Source: Desulfatibacillum alkenivorans DSM 16219 (GTDB taxonomy: Bacteria; Desulfobacterota; Desulfobacteria; Desulfobacterales; Desulfatibacillaceae). From it: 64,000 nt of DNA. The notes under the pieces were generated by a model. It saw only the letters and a list, made by a program, of their open reading frames with translations. It had not been told where the DNA came from and ran no database searches. The position numbers were made by a program, and so were the translations under genes. The stretch spans positions 186,001 to 250,000 of the forward strand of contig NZ_FQZU01000004.1 of NCBI RefSeq assembly GCF_900142135.1, written 5' to 3'. Shown here in pieces: positions 15,959-25,208 of the stretch (the first letter of the stretch is position 1; every line of letters starts with the position of its first letter).

Positions 15959-16815
15959 GGCGGGTTGTTCTCCTTTTTGGCTTGGTTTTGGGGCGGTTCG
16001 TTTTCGTAACGCAAGGCCAGGGCCCGATAAAACTCCGCCTCCTCCATGCGGTTGCGCTTGGCGCATCCATTGGCGTATATGCGGCATTTTTTAAGCAAAA
16101 CGGCTGCGGCGGCCGCGCGCTGGGACGCCGTCAACGGCTCGTTTTCCAGCAGCTTGACCAAAGAGGCGATGCGGTGCCGGTCCAGGCCCGGCATGGCGGA
16201 AAGCTGATCCTCATGGCCTCCGTGCTTGATGACCAGAGGCTCGTCGATCAGATGCACGGGATGGCGGCAGCCGATTCTAAGCCAGAGGTCGTAGTCCTCG
16301 CAGGCCGGCAGGCTTTCGTCGAACCCGCCCATGGCCTCAAACAGGCTGCGGCGCATCATGACCGCCGAAGGGCTGACTAAACACAAGTCCAGGGAGCGTT
16401 CAAAAACCTGCCCCGAAGGCTTTTCATGCCGGTTTCGGGGATTCACCCGCTTGCCCCTGCGGATCCAGGTTTCGCCGGTCTGGCAGATCAGGACGTCAGG
16501 ATTAGTGTTAAAAAACTCCGCCTGGACCCTCAGTTTGGACGGCAGCCACAGGTCGTCCGAATCCAGAAAGGCGATCAAGGCCCCGGCGCCGGCGTTTACC
16601 CCATGGTTGCGGGCCGCGCTCACGCCTTGCCGCTCTTGGGGCAGCACGCGCACTTCAGGATAATTTTTCAGGATTTCCAGGGTGTCATCCTCGGACCCGT
16701 CATCCACCACAATCAATTCAAAATCCTTGTAATCCTGGGCCAGGACGGACTCCACGGCCTTTTCTATTCGCCCCGCCCGGTTGAATGTAGGGATGATAAC
16801 GCTGATTTCGGCCAT
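15955..16815 (-). CDS. Glycosyltransferase family 2
   Basis: 286 residues starting MAEISVIIPTFNRAGRI at ATG 16815 (a TTG two codons upstream is possible). GT-A fold features are the N-terminal nucleotide-binding segment ELIVVDDGSEDDT and the metal-binding DSDD in ALIAFLDSDDLWLPSKL. It probably transfers a sugar from a nucleotide sugar to a cell-surface glycan. First gene of the five-gene minus-strand operon; its neighbours (SixA, DUF72, SDR, isochorismatase-like) do not specify a pathway. Confidence 0.9.
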   Translation of the reverse strand: MAEISVIIPTFNRAGRIEKAVESVLAQDYKDFELIVVDDGSEDDTLEILKNYPEVRVLPQERQGVSAARNHGVNAGAGALIAFLDSDDLWLPSKLRVQAEFFNTNPDVLICQTGETWIRRGKRVNPRNRHEKPSGQVFERSLDLCLVSPSAVMMRRSLFEAMGGFDESLPACEDYDLWLRIGCRHPVHLIDEPLVIKHGGHEDQLSAMPGLDRHRIASLVKLLENEPLTASQRAAAAAVLLKKCRIYANGCAKRNRMEEAEFYRALALRYENEPPQNQAKKENNPP

Positions 16816-16974
16816 AAGCAATCCAGGTCCTGGTCAATTCATAATCAGGCCATTTGTACGTGATGCCAGGGCGCTTGGCAAGGGGAGGGTGAAAAAGATT
16901 CTTTTCCTTTGACGATTGATACGCTATCATAGAGGTTTAGGGATGGGCAACTCATTTACAAGTGAGGAAATATT

Positions 16975-18255
16975 TTGAAATCACAAACAATTACTTTTTT
17001 CGGACGGCTTACAACGCTGTTCCTGCTTATAGCGGCCTTGGGCGCAATTTCGTTTGCAACCCCATGGTTGGCTCAGGCGCAGGAGCCCATGGACTCCATG
17101 GAGGCGGTGGAAGCCATTGGGGTTTCCAGGATTTATCAGGGAAAGGTAAGCAACGCGCGGGAAGCGGCCACGGAAGACTCCTTTGAAATGGCCGTGACCA
17201 AAGTGGTCTCGGAAATCGTTCCCCCGGACGTGCTGGCTTCCAATTTTGATGCGGTAAACAAGCTGGTTCTGGCTAAAACGGAAAGTTTTGTGCAGGGATT
17301 CCAGGTGCTGGCCGAAGCCCAGGACTCTGCCCATTTGCGCATCATGACCCGGGTGCGTGTGGATCACAACGCCATTCAGGACGCGCTCAGGGCCGGCGGC
17401 GCCTTGGCGGCTCAGGCGGACCTGCCCGTACTGCTTTTTTTGGTCAACGAGAAAGAGTTTGGACAGCAGACGCCCAGGCACTGGTGGGGTAAGGCCGTTT
17501 CTCAAAACCTGACGCCCTACTCGGAGACGGTCATGGCCCGGGGCCTGGCAGAAAAAGGCTTCCCCTCCGTGGACGGACGGGACTCCATCCGGGCCATGGT
17601 GTCCGAGCCTCAATTCGATCCCGAACGCTTTGACCTGACCTCGGCCATGAGGCTGGCGAAAAACGCCCAGGCCCAGGTGGTCATATTCGGAGAGGTTTCC
17701 GCGGAAAACGCCACGGCCATTCCCGGAACCGACATGGCGTCCTACGAGGCTTCGGTGACAATCCAGGCCGTGAACGCAGACACCGGGGAGCGCATTGCCT
17801 CCTCTTCCCAACTGGCCTCCGTGGTTTCGGACAATGATCAGAACGGCAGCCGGGACGCCATCGCCAAGGCCGCCTCCCAGGCGGCTCAGGAATTGGCCAT
17901 AGACCTTGCGGCGGCTTACCAGACCCAGCCCCAGGGGCCGGTCACTCTGGAGATGAAAGTTTCGGGCATTTCTCCGCTGGCTAATTTTGTGGCTTTCAGA
18001 AATGCGCTGAAAAGCAACACCGAAGGCGTAACCCGCGTTCTGCCCAAAGGCATGACAGACCGGGAGGCCCTGCTTATGGTGGAATACAAAGGCATGCCCC
18101 AGAAGTTGGCAAGGGACCTGACCTTAAAGGCCTTTGACCGCTTTAGCGTGCATGTCAGCTACATCGGCGAAAGCCAGATGGACCTGCAGCTCATTCCCAA
18201 AGATCCCGAACCGGCCCCAACGCCGGGAATTATCGAGGAGCTGCCCGGCAACTAA
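16975..18255 (+). CDS. Exported protein with FlgT-like N-terminal region
   Basis: 426 residues. The start is a TTG with GAGGAAA upstream. A signal peptide (residues 1-36, ending WLAQAQ) is followed by VEAIGVSRIYQGKVSNAREA and a following helix, a pattern like the N-terminal domain of FlgT (flagellar assembly) and related exported proteins. The middle part (about 130-320) looks like the nucleotide-free alpha/beta domain that follows in such proteins. The C-terminus is Pro rich (PKDPEPAPTPGIIEEL). No flagellar genes are nearby, so a flagellar role is not supported. Start alternatives are unclear. Confidence 0.65.
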   Translation: MKSQTITFFGRLTTLFLLIAALGAISFATPWLAQAQEPMDSMEAVEAIGVSRIYQGKVSNAREAATEDSFEMAVTKVVSEIVPPDVLASNFDAVNKLVLAKTESFVQGFQVLAEAQDSAHLRIMTRVRVDHNAIQDALRAGGALAAQADLPVLLFLVNEKEFGQQTPRHWWGKAVSQNLTPYSETVMARGLAEKGFPSVDGRDSIRAMVSEPQFDPERFDLTSAMRLAKNAQAQVVIFGEVSAENATAIPGTDMASYEASVTIQAVNADTGERIASSSQLASVVSDNDQNGSRDAIAKAASQAAQELAIDLAAAYQTQPQGPVTLEMKVSGISPLANFVAFRNALKSNTEGVTRVLPKGMTDREALLMVEYKGMPQKLARDLTLKAFDRFSVHVSYIGESQMDLQLIPKDPEPAPTPGIIEELPGN

Positions 18256-18346
18256 GGCGGGAAACCAGGCCGCCGGGCCGGGTTCGCCGCCGTGCCGCCG
18301 GGAGATCTTTTGTTAGGGAAAAATTGGGATTTTTGCGCCATTTAGC

Positions 18347-18375
18347 TTGACAGGAGCTCCGGGCGCGTGTAAGAA
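18347..18375 (+). promoter_or_regulatory. Probable promoter of tRNA-Val
   Basis: TTGACA at 18347-18352, a 17-base spacer and TAAGAA at 18370-18375 lie 14 bases before the mature tRNA 5' end. The -35 is perfect and the -10 is weak. Confidence 0.5.
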
Positions 18376-18388
18376 GCTGTCCATATAA

Positions 18389-18463
18389 AGGCACGTAGCT
18401 CAGGGGGAGAGCGCTACCCTGACACGGTAGAAGTCGTTGGTTCAAATCCAATCGTGCCTACCA
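18389..18463 (+). tRNA. tRNA-Val (anticodon GAC), CCA encoded
   Basis: The full cloverleaf can be drawn by eye: acceptor AGGCACG (18389-18395) with CGTGCCT (18453-18459), D arm GCTC/GAGC, anticodon arm CTACC-CTGACAC-GGTAG with anticodon GAC, T arm GTTGG-TTCAAAT-CCAAT, discriminator A and encoded CCA at 18461-18463. A terminator follows 8 bases later, so it is a single-gene transcript. Confidence 0.96.
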
Positions 18464-18471
18464 GAAAATAC

Positions 18472-18506
18472 AAGGGCCTGATTCGCAAGAATCAGGCCCT
18501 TTTTTT
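18472..18506 (+). terminator. Rho-independent terminator after tRNA-Val
   Basis: AAGGGCCTGATTC (18472-18484), GCAA loop, GAATCAGGCCCTT (18489-18501), with a run of seven T at 18500-18506. The stem is perfect. Confidence 0.92.
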
Positions 18507-18681
18507 CATTCAAAGGGCTTAATGCTGTCATGGGCGAGGCCATGGATTTTTTTTGCAGCCACAAAAGCATGGACGAAAAGCGCATGTTTGTTTAATAATG
18601 GTTTGAATTAGCATTTAGGGTGTGCGACAGTGTATCCGTTCTTCCTTGCTTATAAATTGATTGCAGAAACCTAGGCGGGAT

Positions 18682-19581
18682 ATGTTTAGAATTCTAAAAA
18701 TAACCTCTCTGGCCGTGATCCTGATTGCGGCTTCGACCTCCCTTTTGCCGGCGCAGGGCCCGCCCACCGGGCCGACCGTCAAGCTGGACGCTGCCTATCT
18801 TTCCGAATCCTCGGTGGAGTCGAACCAGGGCTCCTATTCCGTGGCCATGGCGGGCGTGGAAGCCTCTTACAAGTATTTCACCGTCCATGCGGCCCAGGGC
18901 CGCTTCAACTGGGGCAGAGTGGATCTGTTGCCCTTCGGCGACGGCGTGGACGATCCCTGGTCCCAACTCAACAAAATCGGGCTGTCGGCCAGGTATCGCG
19001 GAAAAATGAGCGACAAATGGGGATTCCTGCTGGGGGCCGGAGTCACGTCGACCTTTGAGGAGGACATGGGCCTGCCATCCTATAGCCTCAGCGGCGGGCT
19101 AAGCTACAGCTTTAGCTCCAAGCTCCGGGCGGGGGCCGGCCTGAGCCTGGGCCATAATGACATTGAAACCACGGTGATGCCGTTCATCAGTTTTGGTTAC
19201 GATTACGGAAACAGCAGGAATAACGGGGTGTTTGCATCCATAGGCTGGCCCCGGCTGAGCGCCGGGTACAGGTTCTCTCCGGAATGGGCCGCAAAAGTAA
19301 GCCTGACCCTGGACAGCCGAACCTATCAGTTGGCCACCGGGGGAATCTATAAGCTGAGGGACGACAGCCCGGTTTACCCGGAAGGCTACGTGGGATTGAG
19401 CGGATATTCGCCCGGCCTTTCCCTGGAATACACTCCGGCCCCGAGCATCAAAGTGGCCCTTGGCCTGTCCTGGTGGTTGAATAGCGAGATGGACCTGTAC
19501 AACGCCGGCGGGGATAAGCAGTTCATCTACGACATCGAAGATTCCTTAGGCGGCTCCCTCCAGTTTCAATACCGGTTTTAA
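18682..19581 (+). CDS. Predicted outer-membrane beta-barrel protein
   Basis: 299 residues from ATG 18682 (AGGCGG upstream; a TTG at 18661 is less likely). The signal peptide MFRILKITSLAVILIAASTS ends near LLPAQG. The mature part alternates polar and hydrophobic residues with many Gly, Tyr and Ser and ends in an aromatic residue (SLQFQYRF), as outer-membrane barrels do. Strand-like repeats such as YSLSGGLSYSFSSKLRAGAG are visible. No specific family or substrate is recognised. It follows the tRNA with its own upstream region. Confidence 0.75.
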   Translation: MFRILKITSLAVILIAASTSLLPAQGPPTGPTVKLDAAYLSESSVESNQGSYSVAMAGVEASYKYFTVHAAQGRFNWGRVDLLPFGDGVDDPWSQLNKIGLSARYRGKMSDKWGFLLGAGVTSTFEEDMGLPSYSLSGGLSYSFSSKLRAGAGLSLGHNDIETTVMPFISFGYDYGNSRNNGVFASIGWPRLSAGYRFSPEWAAKVSLTLDSRTYQLATGGIYKLRDDSPVYPEGYVGLSGYSPGLSLEYTPAPSIKVALGLSWWLNSEMDLYNAGGDKQFIYDIEDSLGGSLQFQYRF

Positions 19582-19607
19582 ATTGTAGGATGCGCGCTGC
19601 TTAACGT

Positions 19608-20399
19608 TTAGGCCACTCGTACAAGGACGTACATGTCTCCCCGGCCGACGGGGGATACGCGGCCCTTGCCCCTGAGGCGGAGGCGGGTGTTGTCCCTGAC
19701 TCCGGCGGGGATGGACACCTTGAGGATTTCCCTTGCGCTGGTGTGATGCAAAGCCAGCTCCACCTGCTTGCCTGTGCGGGCTTCCTCTTGGCTGACGGTG
19801 AGGTTGTAGGTGATGTCGTTGGAATCCAGCATGGTCTTCTGGCTGGATTGGATGGCTTTTTTCAATAAATATCTTCCGGCCTTTTGCCCTAACTTGGACA
19901 AGATTCCCGGCTTGGTTTTAACTGCTGTCCTGGCAGCCGCCCCGGTTCCGCCGGATGCGGCGGCGAAAAGCTCCCTCCACACGCCGCTCATGGCGCCCAG
20001 CAAGATGGCGCCTCCAATAATCAAAGGCCCGCCGCGGAAAAACACCTGCTGATAAAACTGGGGGTCCGTCCGCAGCCCGGCGTTCTCGAATTCCCTGAAC
20101 AGGTCCCGAAAAATCTGGCTGGCCTGGGGATTGTTGAACATATCCCGGAAGATTTCCTCCTGGGAGTAGGAAAATCCTCCGCCGGATCCTCCAAAGGCCT
20201 GTGCGGCGTCATATTGCCTGCGCTTGTCCACGTCCATGAGAACTGCATAAGCCTCTGAAACCGTTTTGAATTTTTCTTCAGCCTGGGGATCGTCAGGGTT
20301 CCGGTCCGGATGGCATTCAAAGGCCTTTTTCCGGTATGCTGATTTTATTTCCTGCTCCGTGGCGCTTTTTTCAACGCCCAGGATTTCATAATAGGTCAT
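19608..20399 (-). CDS. J-domain (DnaJ-like) co-chaperone
   Basis: 263 residues. Residues 1-66 are a J domain with the HPD motif ([17 protein letters not shown]) that stimulates Hsp70 ATPase. A Gly/Phe-like stretch ([17 protein letters not shown]) follows. There is no zinc-binding CxxCxGxG region, so it is not a canonical DnaJ. A moderately hydrophobic middle ([18 protein letters not shown]) is present and the last 75 residues resemble a shortened DnaJ C-terminal substrate domain ([20 protein letters not shown]). It diverges from the metallo-hydrolase gene at 20593. Confidence 0.88.
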   Translation of the reverse strand: MTYYEILGVEKSATEQEIKSAYRKKAFECHPDRNPDDPQAEEKFKTVSEAYAVLMDVDKRRQYDAAQAFGGSGGGFSYSQEEIFRDMFNNPQASQIFRDLFREFENAGLRTDPQFYQQVFFRGGPLIIGGAILLGAMSGVWRELFAAASGGTGAAARTAVKTKPGILSKLGQKAGRYLLKKAIQSSQKTMLDSNDITYNLTVSQEEARTGKQVELALHHTSAREILKVSIPAGVRDNTRLRLRGKGRVSPVGRGDMYVLVRVA

Positions 20400-20592
20400 G
20401 GATCAGTCCGCTCCAGTTTCAAGTCCGACCAAGTCCTGCGGCTGGATTCTATGTATCGGAAGGGCGTCAAACTGTCAAAGCCATAATAAGGAGGCGCCCC
20501 GGAATACGCACATTGGCATTGCAAAAGAGCGGGTTACGCGGTATGGTTTCCAGGTATATACGGCATATATTGTAAAGGAAAGGCAGCAAACA

Positions 20593-22209
20593 ATGGTACG
20601 AGTTACATGCTTGGGCGCCGCTGGCGGAGTGACTGGCTCCAACCATTTGGTGGAGACCTCGGACGGCAGAAAAATTTTGGTGGATTGCGGCCTGTTTCAG
20701 GGCGGCAGACAAATGGAAGCCCGCAACTGGGAAAGTTGGGGATTCAACCCCGCGGACATTGATCTGGTGATTGCCACGCATGCGCACATTGACCACATCG
20801 GCCGCATTCCCAAACTGATCAAGGACGGATACAAGGGAAAAATCATTGCATCCCCTCCCACCATCGATCTGGCGGAAATCCTGCTTTTGGACTCGGCGCA
20901 CATTCAGGAAATGAACGCCGAGTGGCAGACCCGCAAGAACAAACGCAGGGGCCGCAAAGACATCCAGCCCCTGTACACCACTCCGGACGCCGAAAGAAGC
21001 CTTTCCCATTTCCAGCCCCAGAATCGGGACGAAATGCTGGAACTGAATATGGGCGTAAGGATCCGCTTGCGGAACGCCGGCCACATTCTGGGCTCGAGCA
21101 TTCTGGAAATGTGGATCGAGGACGGCGGCCAGGAGATGAAAATCGTATTCTCCGGGGATATCGGCCAGCCCGAGCAGCTTATCATCAAAGACCCTTACGA
21201 GGTTTTCGCCGCGGACTTCCTGTTCATGGAAGCCACTTACGGCGACCGGCTGCATAAATCCCACGAGGAAAGCCGCCAGGAGCTTCTGGAGGCTATCAAA
21301 TTCAGCTACGAAAACGGCGAAAAGGTCGTCATCCCGGCTTTCGCCGTGGAGCGCACCCAGGAAATCCTGTATATTTTGGGCGAATTCCACCGCGCCGGCG
21401 TACTGCCTGACATGCCCATCTATCTGGACAGCCCGTTGGCCATCAAGGCCACGGAGATTTTCCGCAAGCACAAAAAGCATTACGACGAAGAGGCCATGGC
21501 TATAGTTCGCAAGGGCTTCGACCCCCTGGACCTGCCCAACCTCAAGTTTACGCCCAGCACGGCGGAATCCATCGCCATCAACGAGAGGCCCGGCCCCGCC
21601 ATTGTCATGGCCGGAAACGGCATGTGCACGGCCGGCAGGATCAAGCATCATCTCAAGCACAATTTGTGGAGGCCGGGCGCCAGCTTGGTCATCGTGGGGT
21701 TCCAGGCTCAGGGCACTACGGGCCGCCGGATTGTGGAAGGCGCCTCCGAGGTCAAGATTTTCCGGGAAACCGTGGCCGTAAAGGCCAAGGTTTACACCAT
21801 CGGCGGTTTCTCCGCCCATGCGGACCAGGAAGACCTGTTGCGGTGGGTGGGCCACTTTGCGGAATCCAAGCCCAAGGTTTTCCCCATCCATGGCGAACCC
21901 GAGGCCTGCAAGGTGTTGGCGGAAAAAATCCAGGAGAAATACGGCCTGGAAACCCATGTGCCCAGATGGCGGGAATCCATCCTCCTCACTCCCAAAGCCG
22001 TGGATTATGTGCTTCCGGAAAAAGAAGAGGACATGGAGCCGGACTACTTCGCAGAGATGAACAACGTCATCGTGAGCATGGAACGAAATATCCGGGAGTT
22101 GCGCAGAACGCTGAACGAGCGACTGGCTAAGAAAAAGGACGGAGACCACGGACTGGAGCGTCTCCAGTTTATTCAAGAGGAACTGGAAAGCATTCTGAAA
22201 AGCGGATAA
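20593..22209 (+). CDS. MBL-fold metallo-hydrolase with beta-CASP domain (RNA-processing type)
   Basis: 538 residues from ATG 20593; the frame stays open upstream but that part does not resemble the family. The zinc motif is HAHIDHIG (HxHxDH), then NAGHILGSSIL, FSGDIGQP and the late His in GGFSAHADQ. The beta-CASP insertion and a C-terminal zinc-dependent RNA-metabolising beta-lactamase (RMMBL) type end follow (VFPIHGEPEACKVLAEKI). Such proteins (CPSF/Ysh1-like) are predicted ribonucleases. The permease gene begins 14 bases after the stop, so it may be cotranscribed with the Mla-type operon. Confidence 0.88.
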   Translation: MVRVTCLGAAGGVTGSNHLVETSDGRKILVDCGLFQGGRQMEARNWESWGFNPADIDLVIATHAHIDHIGRIPKLIKDGYKGKIIASPPTIDLAEILLLDSAHIQEMNAEWQTRKNKRRGRKDIQPLYTTPDAERSLSHFQPQNRDEMLELNMGVRIRLRNAGHILGSSILEMWIEDGGQEMKIVFSGDIGQPEQLIIKDPYEVFAADFLFMEATYGDRLHKSHEESRQELLEAIKFSYENGEKVVIPAFAVERTQEILYILGEFHRAGVLPDMPIYLDSPLAIKATEIFRKHKKHYDEEAMAIVRKGFDPLDLPNLKFTPSTAESIAINERPGPAIVMAGNGMCTAGRIKHHLKHNLWRPGASLVIVGFQAQGTTGRRIVEGASEVKIFRETVAVKAKVYTIGGFSAHADQEDLLRWVGHFAESKPKVFPIHGEPEACKVLAEKIQEKYGLETHVPRWRESILLTPKAVDYVLPEKEEDMEPDYFAEMNNVIVSMERNIRELRRTLNERLAKKKDGDHGLERLQFIQEELESILKSG

Positions 22210-22223
22210 CAGCCATTCTAAGG

Positions 22224-23357
22224 ATGAATACTCTGGCAGCCACGTTCACCATCGAAGACAACGACGGCAAAGGCTCAAGCCTGCGACTGCACGGGCCCTT
22301 GGACCAGGACGCCTATTTTGCACTGGCCGGCCCTTTACGCCAAGCCGTAAAGAAGGGCTGCGCCGGCGAGTTGGTGATTGACCTTAAGGACGTGACCCGC
22401 CTGGACGACTTTGGAGCGCTGCTGCTGGCGCACGTGCATAAAGCCGCCGACGCCGTGAACTGCCCCTGCTCCATTGAGGCGGCCAGGCCCAGTGTGCGGG
22501 AAGTCCTGGACCTGCTGCATTTCCAAAGGCTGATAAACGCGCCTGCTCTGGAAAAGCCCAAACACGAAAATCCCTTTGTCGCCCTGGGCGGAGCAATCAT
22601 TGATAAAGTGCTTGGCGCCAAGGAGTTGATTGACTTCACCGGCGACGTTCTGCTTTGCGCCGCCATTGTGGTCCGCCACCCCTTTTCCATGCGTTGGGAC
22701 GACATGTTGACGTCCATGCGCAAAGTGGGCGTGGACGCTGTGCCCATCGTGGGTCTCATCAATTTCTTGCTGGGTTTTATCATGGCGTTCATGACCTCGG
22801 TGCAGCTCAAGCAGTTCGGGGCCAATATTTATGTGGCGCCCCTGGTGGCCATCGCCATGGTTCGGGAGTTGGGGCCCATCATGACGGCCATTGTAGTCAC
22901 GGGCCGCTCCGGCTCGGCCTTTGCCTCGGAAATCGGCGCCATGAAGATTTCCGAAGAGGTGGACGCGTTGTCCACCATGGGCTTCAATCCCGTGGTTTTT
23001 CTGGTCATGCCCAAAATGGCCGCGGCCATGATCGTCATGCCGATTCTGACCGTCTTCGCCTGCTTGTTCGGCATCCTGGGGGGGCTGCTTGTGGGAGTGG
23101 TCTTCCTGGACCTGACCCTGTCCAATTACCTGAGTGAAACCATCGACAGCCTGAGCATGTACGCGGTCAATTGGTGCTTTTTCAAGGCCGTCGTGTTTGC
23201 GTTTTTAATCACTTGGATTGGCTGCCTCCGCGGCTTTCAGGTCAAAGGCGGCTCCTCGGCCGTGGGCGAGGCCACCACGTCGTCTGTGGTTTCGGGCATA
23301 TTTCTCATTATTCTATGGGATTGCATCTTTGCATTCATCCAGCTGTACTGGAGCTGA
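22224..23357 (+). CDS. mlaE: MlaE-type ABC transporter permease with N-terminal STAS domain
   Basis: 377 residues. The first 110 are a STAS-like domain (DLKDVTRLDDFGALLLAHVH), here fused to the permease, whereas Escherichia coli uses a separate MlaB. Residues 130-377 carry the MlaE/Ttg2B permease with about five membrane segments and the signature stretch VRELGPIMTAIVVTGRSGSA and EIGAMKISEEVDALSTMGF. It forms the inner-membrane part of a phospholipid transporter at the cell envelope. It is followed after 3 bases by the ATPase gene. Confidence 0.93.
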   Translation: MNTLAATFTIEDNDGKGSSLRLHGPLDQDAYFALAGPLRQAVKKGCAGELVIDLKDVTRLDDFGALLLAHVHKAADAVNCPCSIEAARPSVREVLDLLHFQRLINAPALEKPKHENPFVALGGAIIDKVLGAKELIDFTGDVLLCAAIVVRHPFSMRWDDMLTSMRKVGVDAVPIVGLINFLLGFIMAFMTSVQLKQFGANIYVAPLVAIAMVRELGPIMTAIVVTGRSGSAFASEIGAMKISEEVDALSTMGFNPVVFLVMPKMAAAMIVMPILTVFACLFGILGGLLVGVVFLDLTLSNYLSETIDSLSMYAVNWCFFKAVVFAFLITWIGCLRGFQVKGGSSAVGEATTSSVVSGIFLIILWDCIFAFIQLYWS

Positions 23358-23360
23358 TTC

Positions 23361-24125
23361 ATGGATCAGGAGCCCATCATAAGCGTTAGGAACCTCACTG
23401 CCGGGTACGGGGACGTCCGCATCCTGGAGGACGTTTCCCTTGAAGTAAGCCCGGGGGAAATCCTGATGATCGTGGGCGGCAGCGGATGCGGTAAAAGCAC
23501 CCTGCTCAAGCACATGATCGGGCAGTTGCCTCCCATCAACGGCGAAATCCTGGTGGACGGCTGCCGCCTTAACACCTGCAGCACAAGCGAGTACCATGAC
23601 CTGCTCAAACGCATCGGAGTGCTGTATCAGGGCAGCGCGCTTTTAAGCTCCCTCACGGTGGGGCAGAACGTGGCCTTGCCCATCCTGGAGCACACGGATT
23701 TGCCCAAGGACGCCGTGGACAGCCTGGTCAGGATCAAACTGGCTATGGTTTACCTGGACGGAACGGAAAACCTGCTGCCTTCCGAGCTTTCGGGCGGCAT
23801 GAAAAAAAGGGCCGGCTTGGCCAGGGCCATGGCCTTGAACCCCAAGATCCTTTTTTTTGATGAACCTTCGGCCGGTCTGGACCCCATTACCTCGTCCGAG
23901 CTGGACCGTTTGATATTGCAGCTTAACAAGATATTCAAAACCACCATGGTGGTGGTTACCCACGAATTGCGAAGCATTTTTTCGGTCGCCCAAAGGGTGA
24001 TCGTTCTGGACAAGGAAACCCGGGGGATTATCGCCCAGGGGACTCCTATGGACCTTAAAAACAACAACGCCCATCCCCTGGTCAGGGATTTTTTCAACCC
24101 GCCGGGGCAGGATGTCTGCGACTGA
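23361..24125 (+). CDS. mlaF: MlaF-type ABC transporter ATP-binding protein
   Basis: 254 residues. Walker A GGSGCGKST (residues 40-48), Q loop near LYQGSALLSSLTVGQN, ABC signature LSGGMKKRAGLARAMA, Walker B ILFFDEPSAGLDP and switch His in VVTHEL. GGAG lies upstream of the ATG. It powers lipid movement by the MlaE permease upstream and probably the MCE protein downstream. Confidence 0.95.
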   Translation: MDQEPIISVRNLTAGYGDVRILEDVSLEVSPGEILMIVGGSGCGKSTLLKHMIGQLPPINGEILVDGCRLNTCSTSEYHDLLKRIGVLYQGSALLSSLTVGQNVALPILEHTDLPKDAVDSLVRIKLAMVYLDGTENLLPSELSGGMKKRAGLARAMALNPKILFFDEPSAGLDPITSSELDRLILQLNKIFKTTMVVVTHELRSIFSVAQRVIVLDKETRGIIAQGTPMDLKNNNAHPLVRDFFNPPGQDVCD

Positions 24126-24160
24126 CATCCATTGCATTGTGGGCATGGAGACAACCAAGC

Positions 24161-25177
24161 ATGGCTTCCGTACAAACCAAGTTCATGGTCGGGCTATTTC
24201 TCATTGTGGGCGTCGCCTTAACAGTGGTGGTGGTCATATGGGTCGGCATGTCCGGGTATTTGGAAAAAGGCGTAAACTATGTCATGTACTTCGATGAATC
24301 CGTCCAAGGCCTGGATCAGGATTCCACGGTAAAATATCGCGGCGTGCCCATCGGCTCGGTGCAGTCCATCGAAGTGGCCGCAGACGGCAAACTGGTGGAG
24401 GTGGTGGTTAAAATCCGTAAAGGCGATATCCCTGAAGAGCCTGTTTTCGCGCAATTGAAGTCTGTGGGCATTACCGGCATCATGTTCATTGAACTGGATC
24501 TGGATCCGGCCCCTTCCGCTCTAAAACAGGACTTTTCCTTTGAACCGCCTTACCCGGTCATCCCCACCCGGCTGTCGGGAATCAACCAGATTTTCCGCAA
24601 TGTGGAGACCATGTTCAGCCGTTTTGAGCAAATGGACGTGGAAGGCGTCATCGTCCGGCTGCAGCGGGATCTGGACTCCCTGGACAAGGTGATCAAAAAT
24701 ACGGACACGGAGGCCATTTCCTCGTCCATTGTGGAATCCCTGGACCGATTGAACAACATCCTGGACCCGGAACGCTGGGACGCCATTCTCGCTTCCGTGC
24801 AGCAGGTGGGGCCGGAAGTGGAGGAAACCGTAGGAGACGCCCGCGCCATGTTCAACAGGGCTGAATCCGCCCTGGGCAGGCTGGACGGCCTTTTGCTTCA
24901 GAATCAGGAAAACCTGGCCCTCGCCATGGACGCCTTGCGCGAAACCATGGAGGCCGCGGCCAGCATGGTGAAAGAAGGGGAAAACCTGGTGGCCGGAACG
25001 GACGACAAATTCAGCCATTTGCAACAGCACTTGCTGGTTTCGGTGCAGAATCTGGAAAAAGCCACGGAAAACCTGAACAGACTCCTGGACAGCCTGGCTC
25101 AGGACCCCGCGCAAATTCTGCTGGGCCAGCCGCCTGCGCCGCGAAGCGTTGGAAATGGCGGGGGCTCCGTACGATAG
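24161..25177 (+). CDS. mlaD: MCE-domain (MlaD-like) lipid-binding protein
   Basis: 338 residues from ATG 24161 (GGAG 10 bases upstream; an in-frame GTG at 24137 is less likely). One N-terminal membrane anchor (FMVGLFLIVGVALTVVVVIW), then an MCE domain (residues about 35-115: YFDESVQGLDQDSTVKYRGV, PIGSVQSIEV) and a long helical C-terminus with heptad-like leucines (ENLNRLLDSLAQDP). It would form the periplasmic tunnel or ring of the transporter. The lipoprotein gene starts 31 bases after its stop. Confidence 0.92.
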   Translation: MASVQTKFMVGLFLIVGVALTVVVVIWVGMSGYLEKGVNYVMYFDESVQGLDQDSTVKYRGVPIGSVQSIEVAADGKLVEVVVKIRKGDIPEEPVFAQLKSVGITGIMFIELDLDPAPSALKQDFSFEPPYPVIPTRLSGINQIFRNVETMFSRFEQMDVEGVIVRLQRDLDSLDKVIKNTDTEAISSSIVESLDRLNNILDPERWDAILASVQQVGPEVEETVGDARAMFNRAESALGRLDGLLLQNQENLALAMDALRETMEAAASMVKEGENLVAGTDDKFSHLQQHLLVSVQNLEKATENLNRLLDSLAQDPAQILLGQPPAPRSVGNGGGSVR

Positions 25178-25208
25178 AATGTCTTGTCAACCAACAAGGA
25201 GAATCCGC

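Noticed and set aside
16975-18255. True flagellar FlgT
   Set aside because: Only the N-terminal pattern matches loosely and there are no flagellar genes in the window.
20467-22176. 569-codon open frame on the minus strand
   Set aside because: Antisense of the metallo-hydrolase gene; a shadow from codon bias, with no ribosome site or recognisable motifs.
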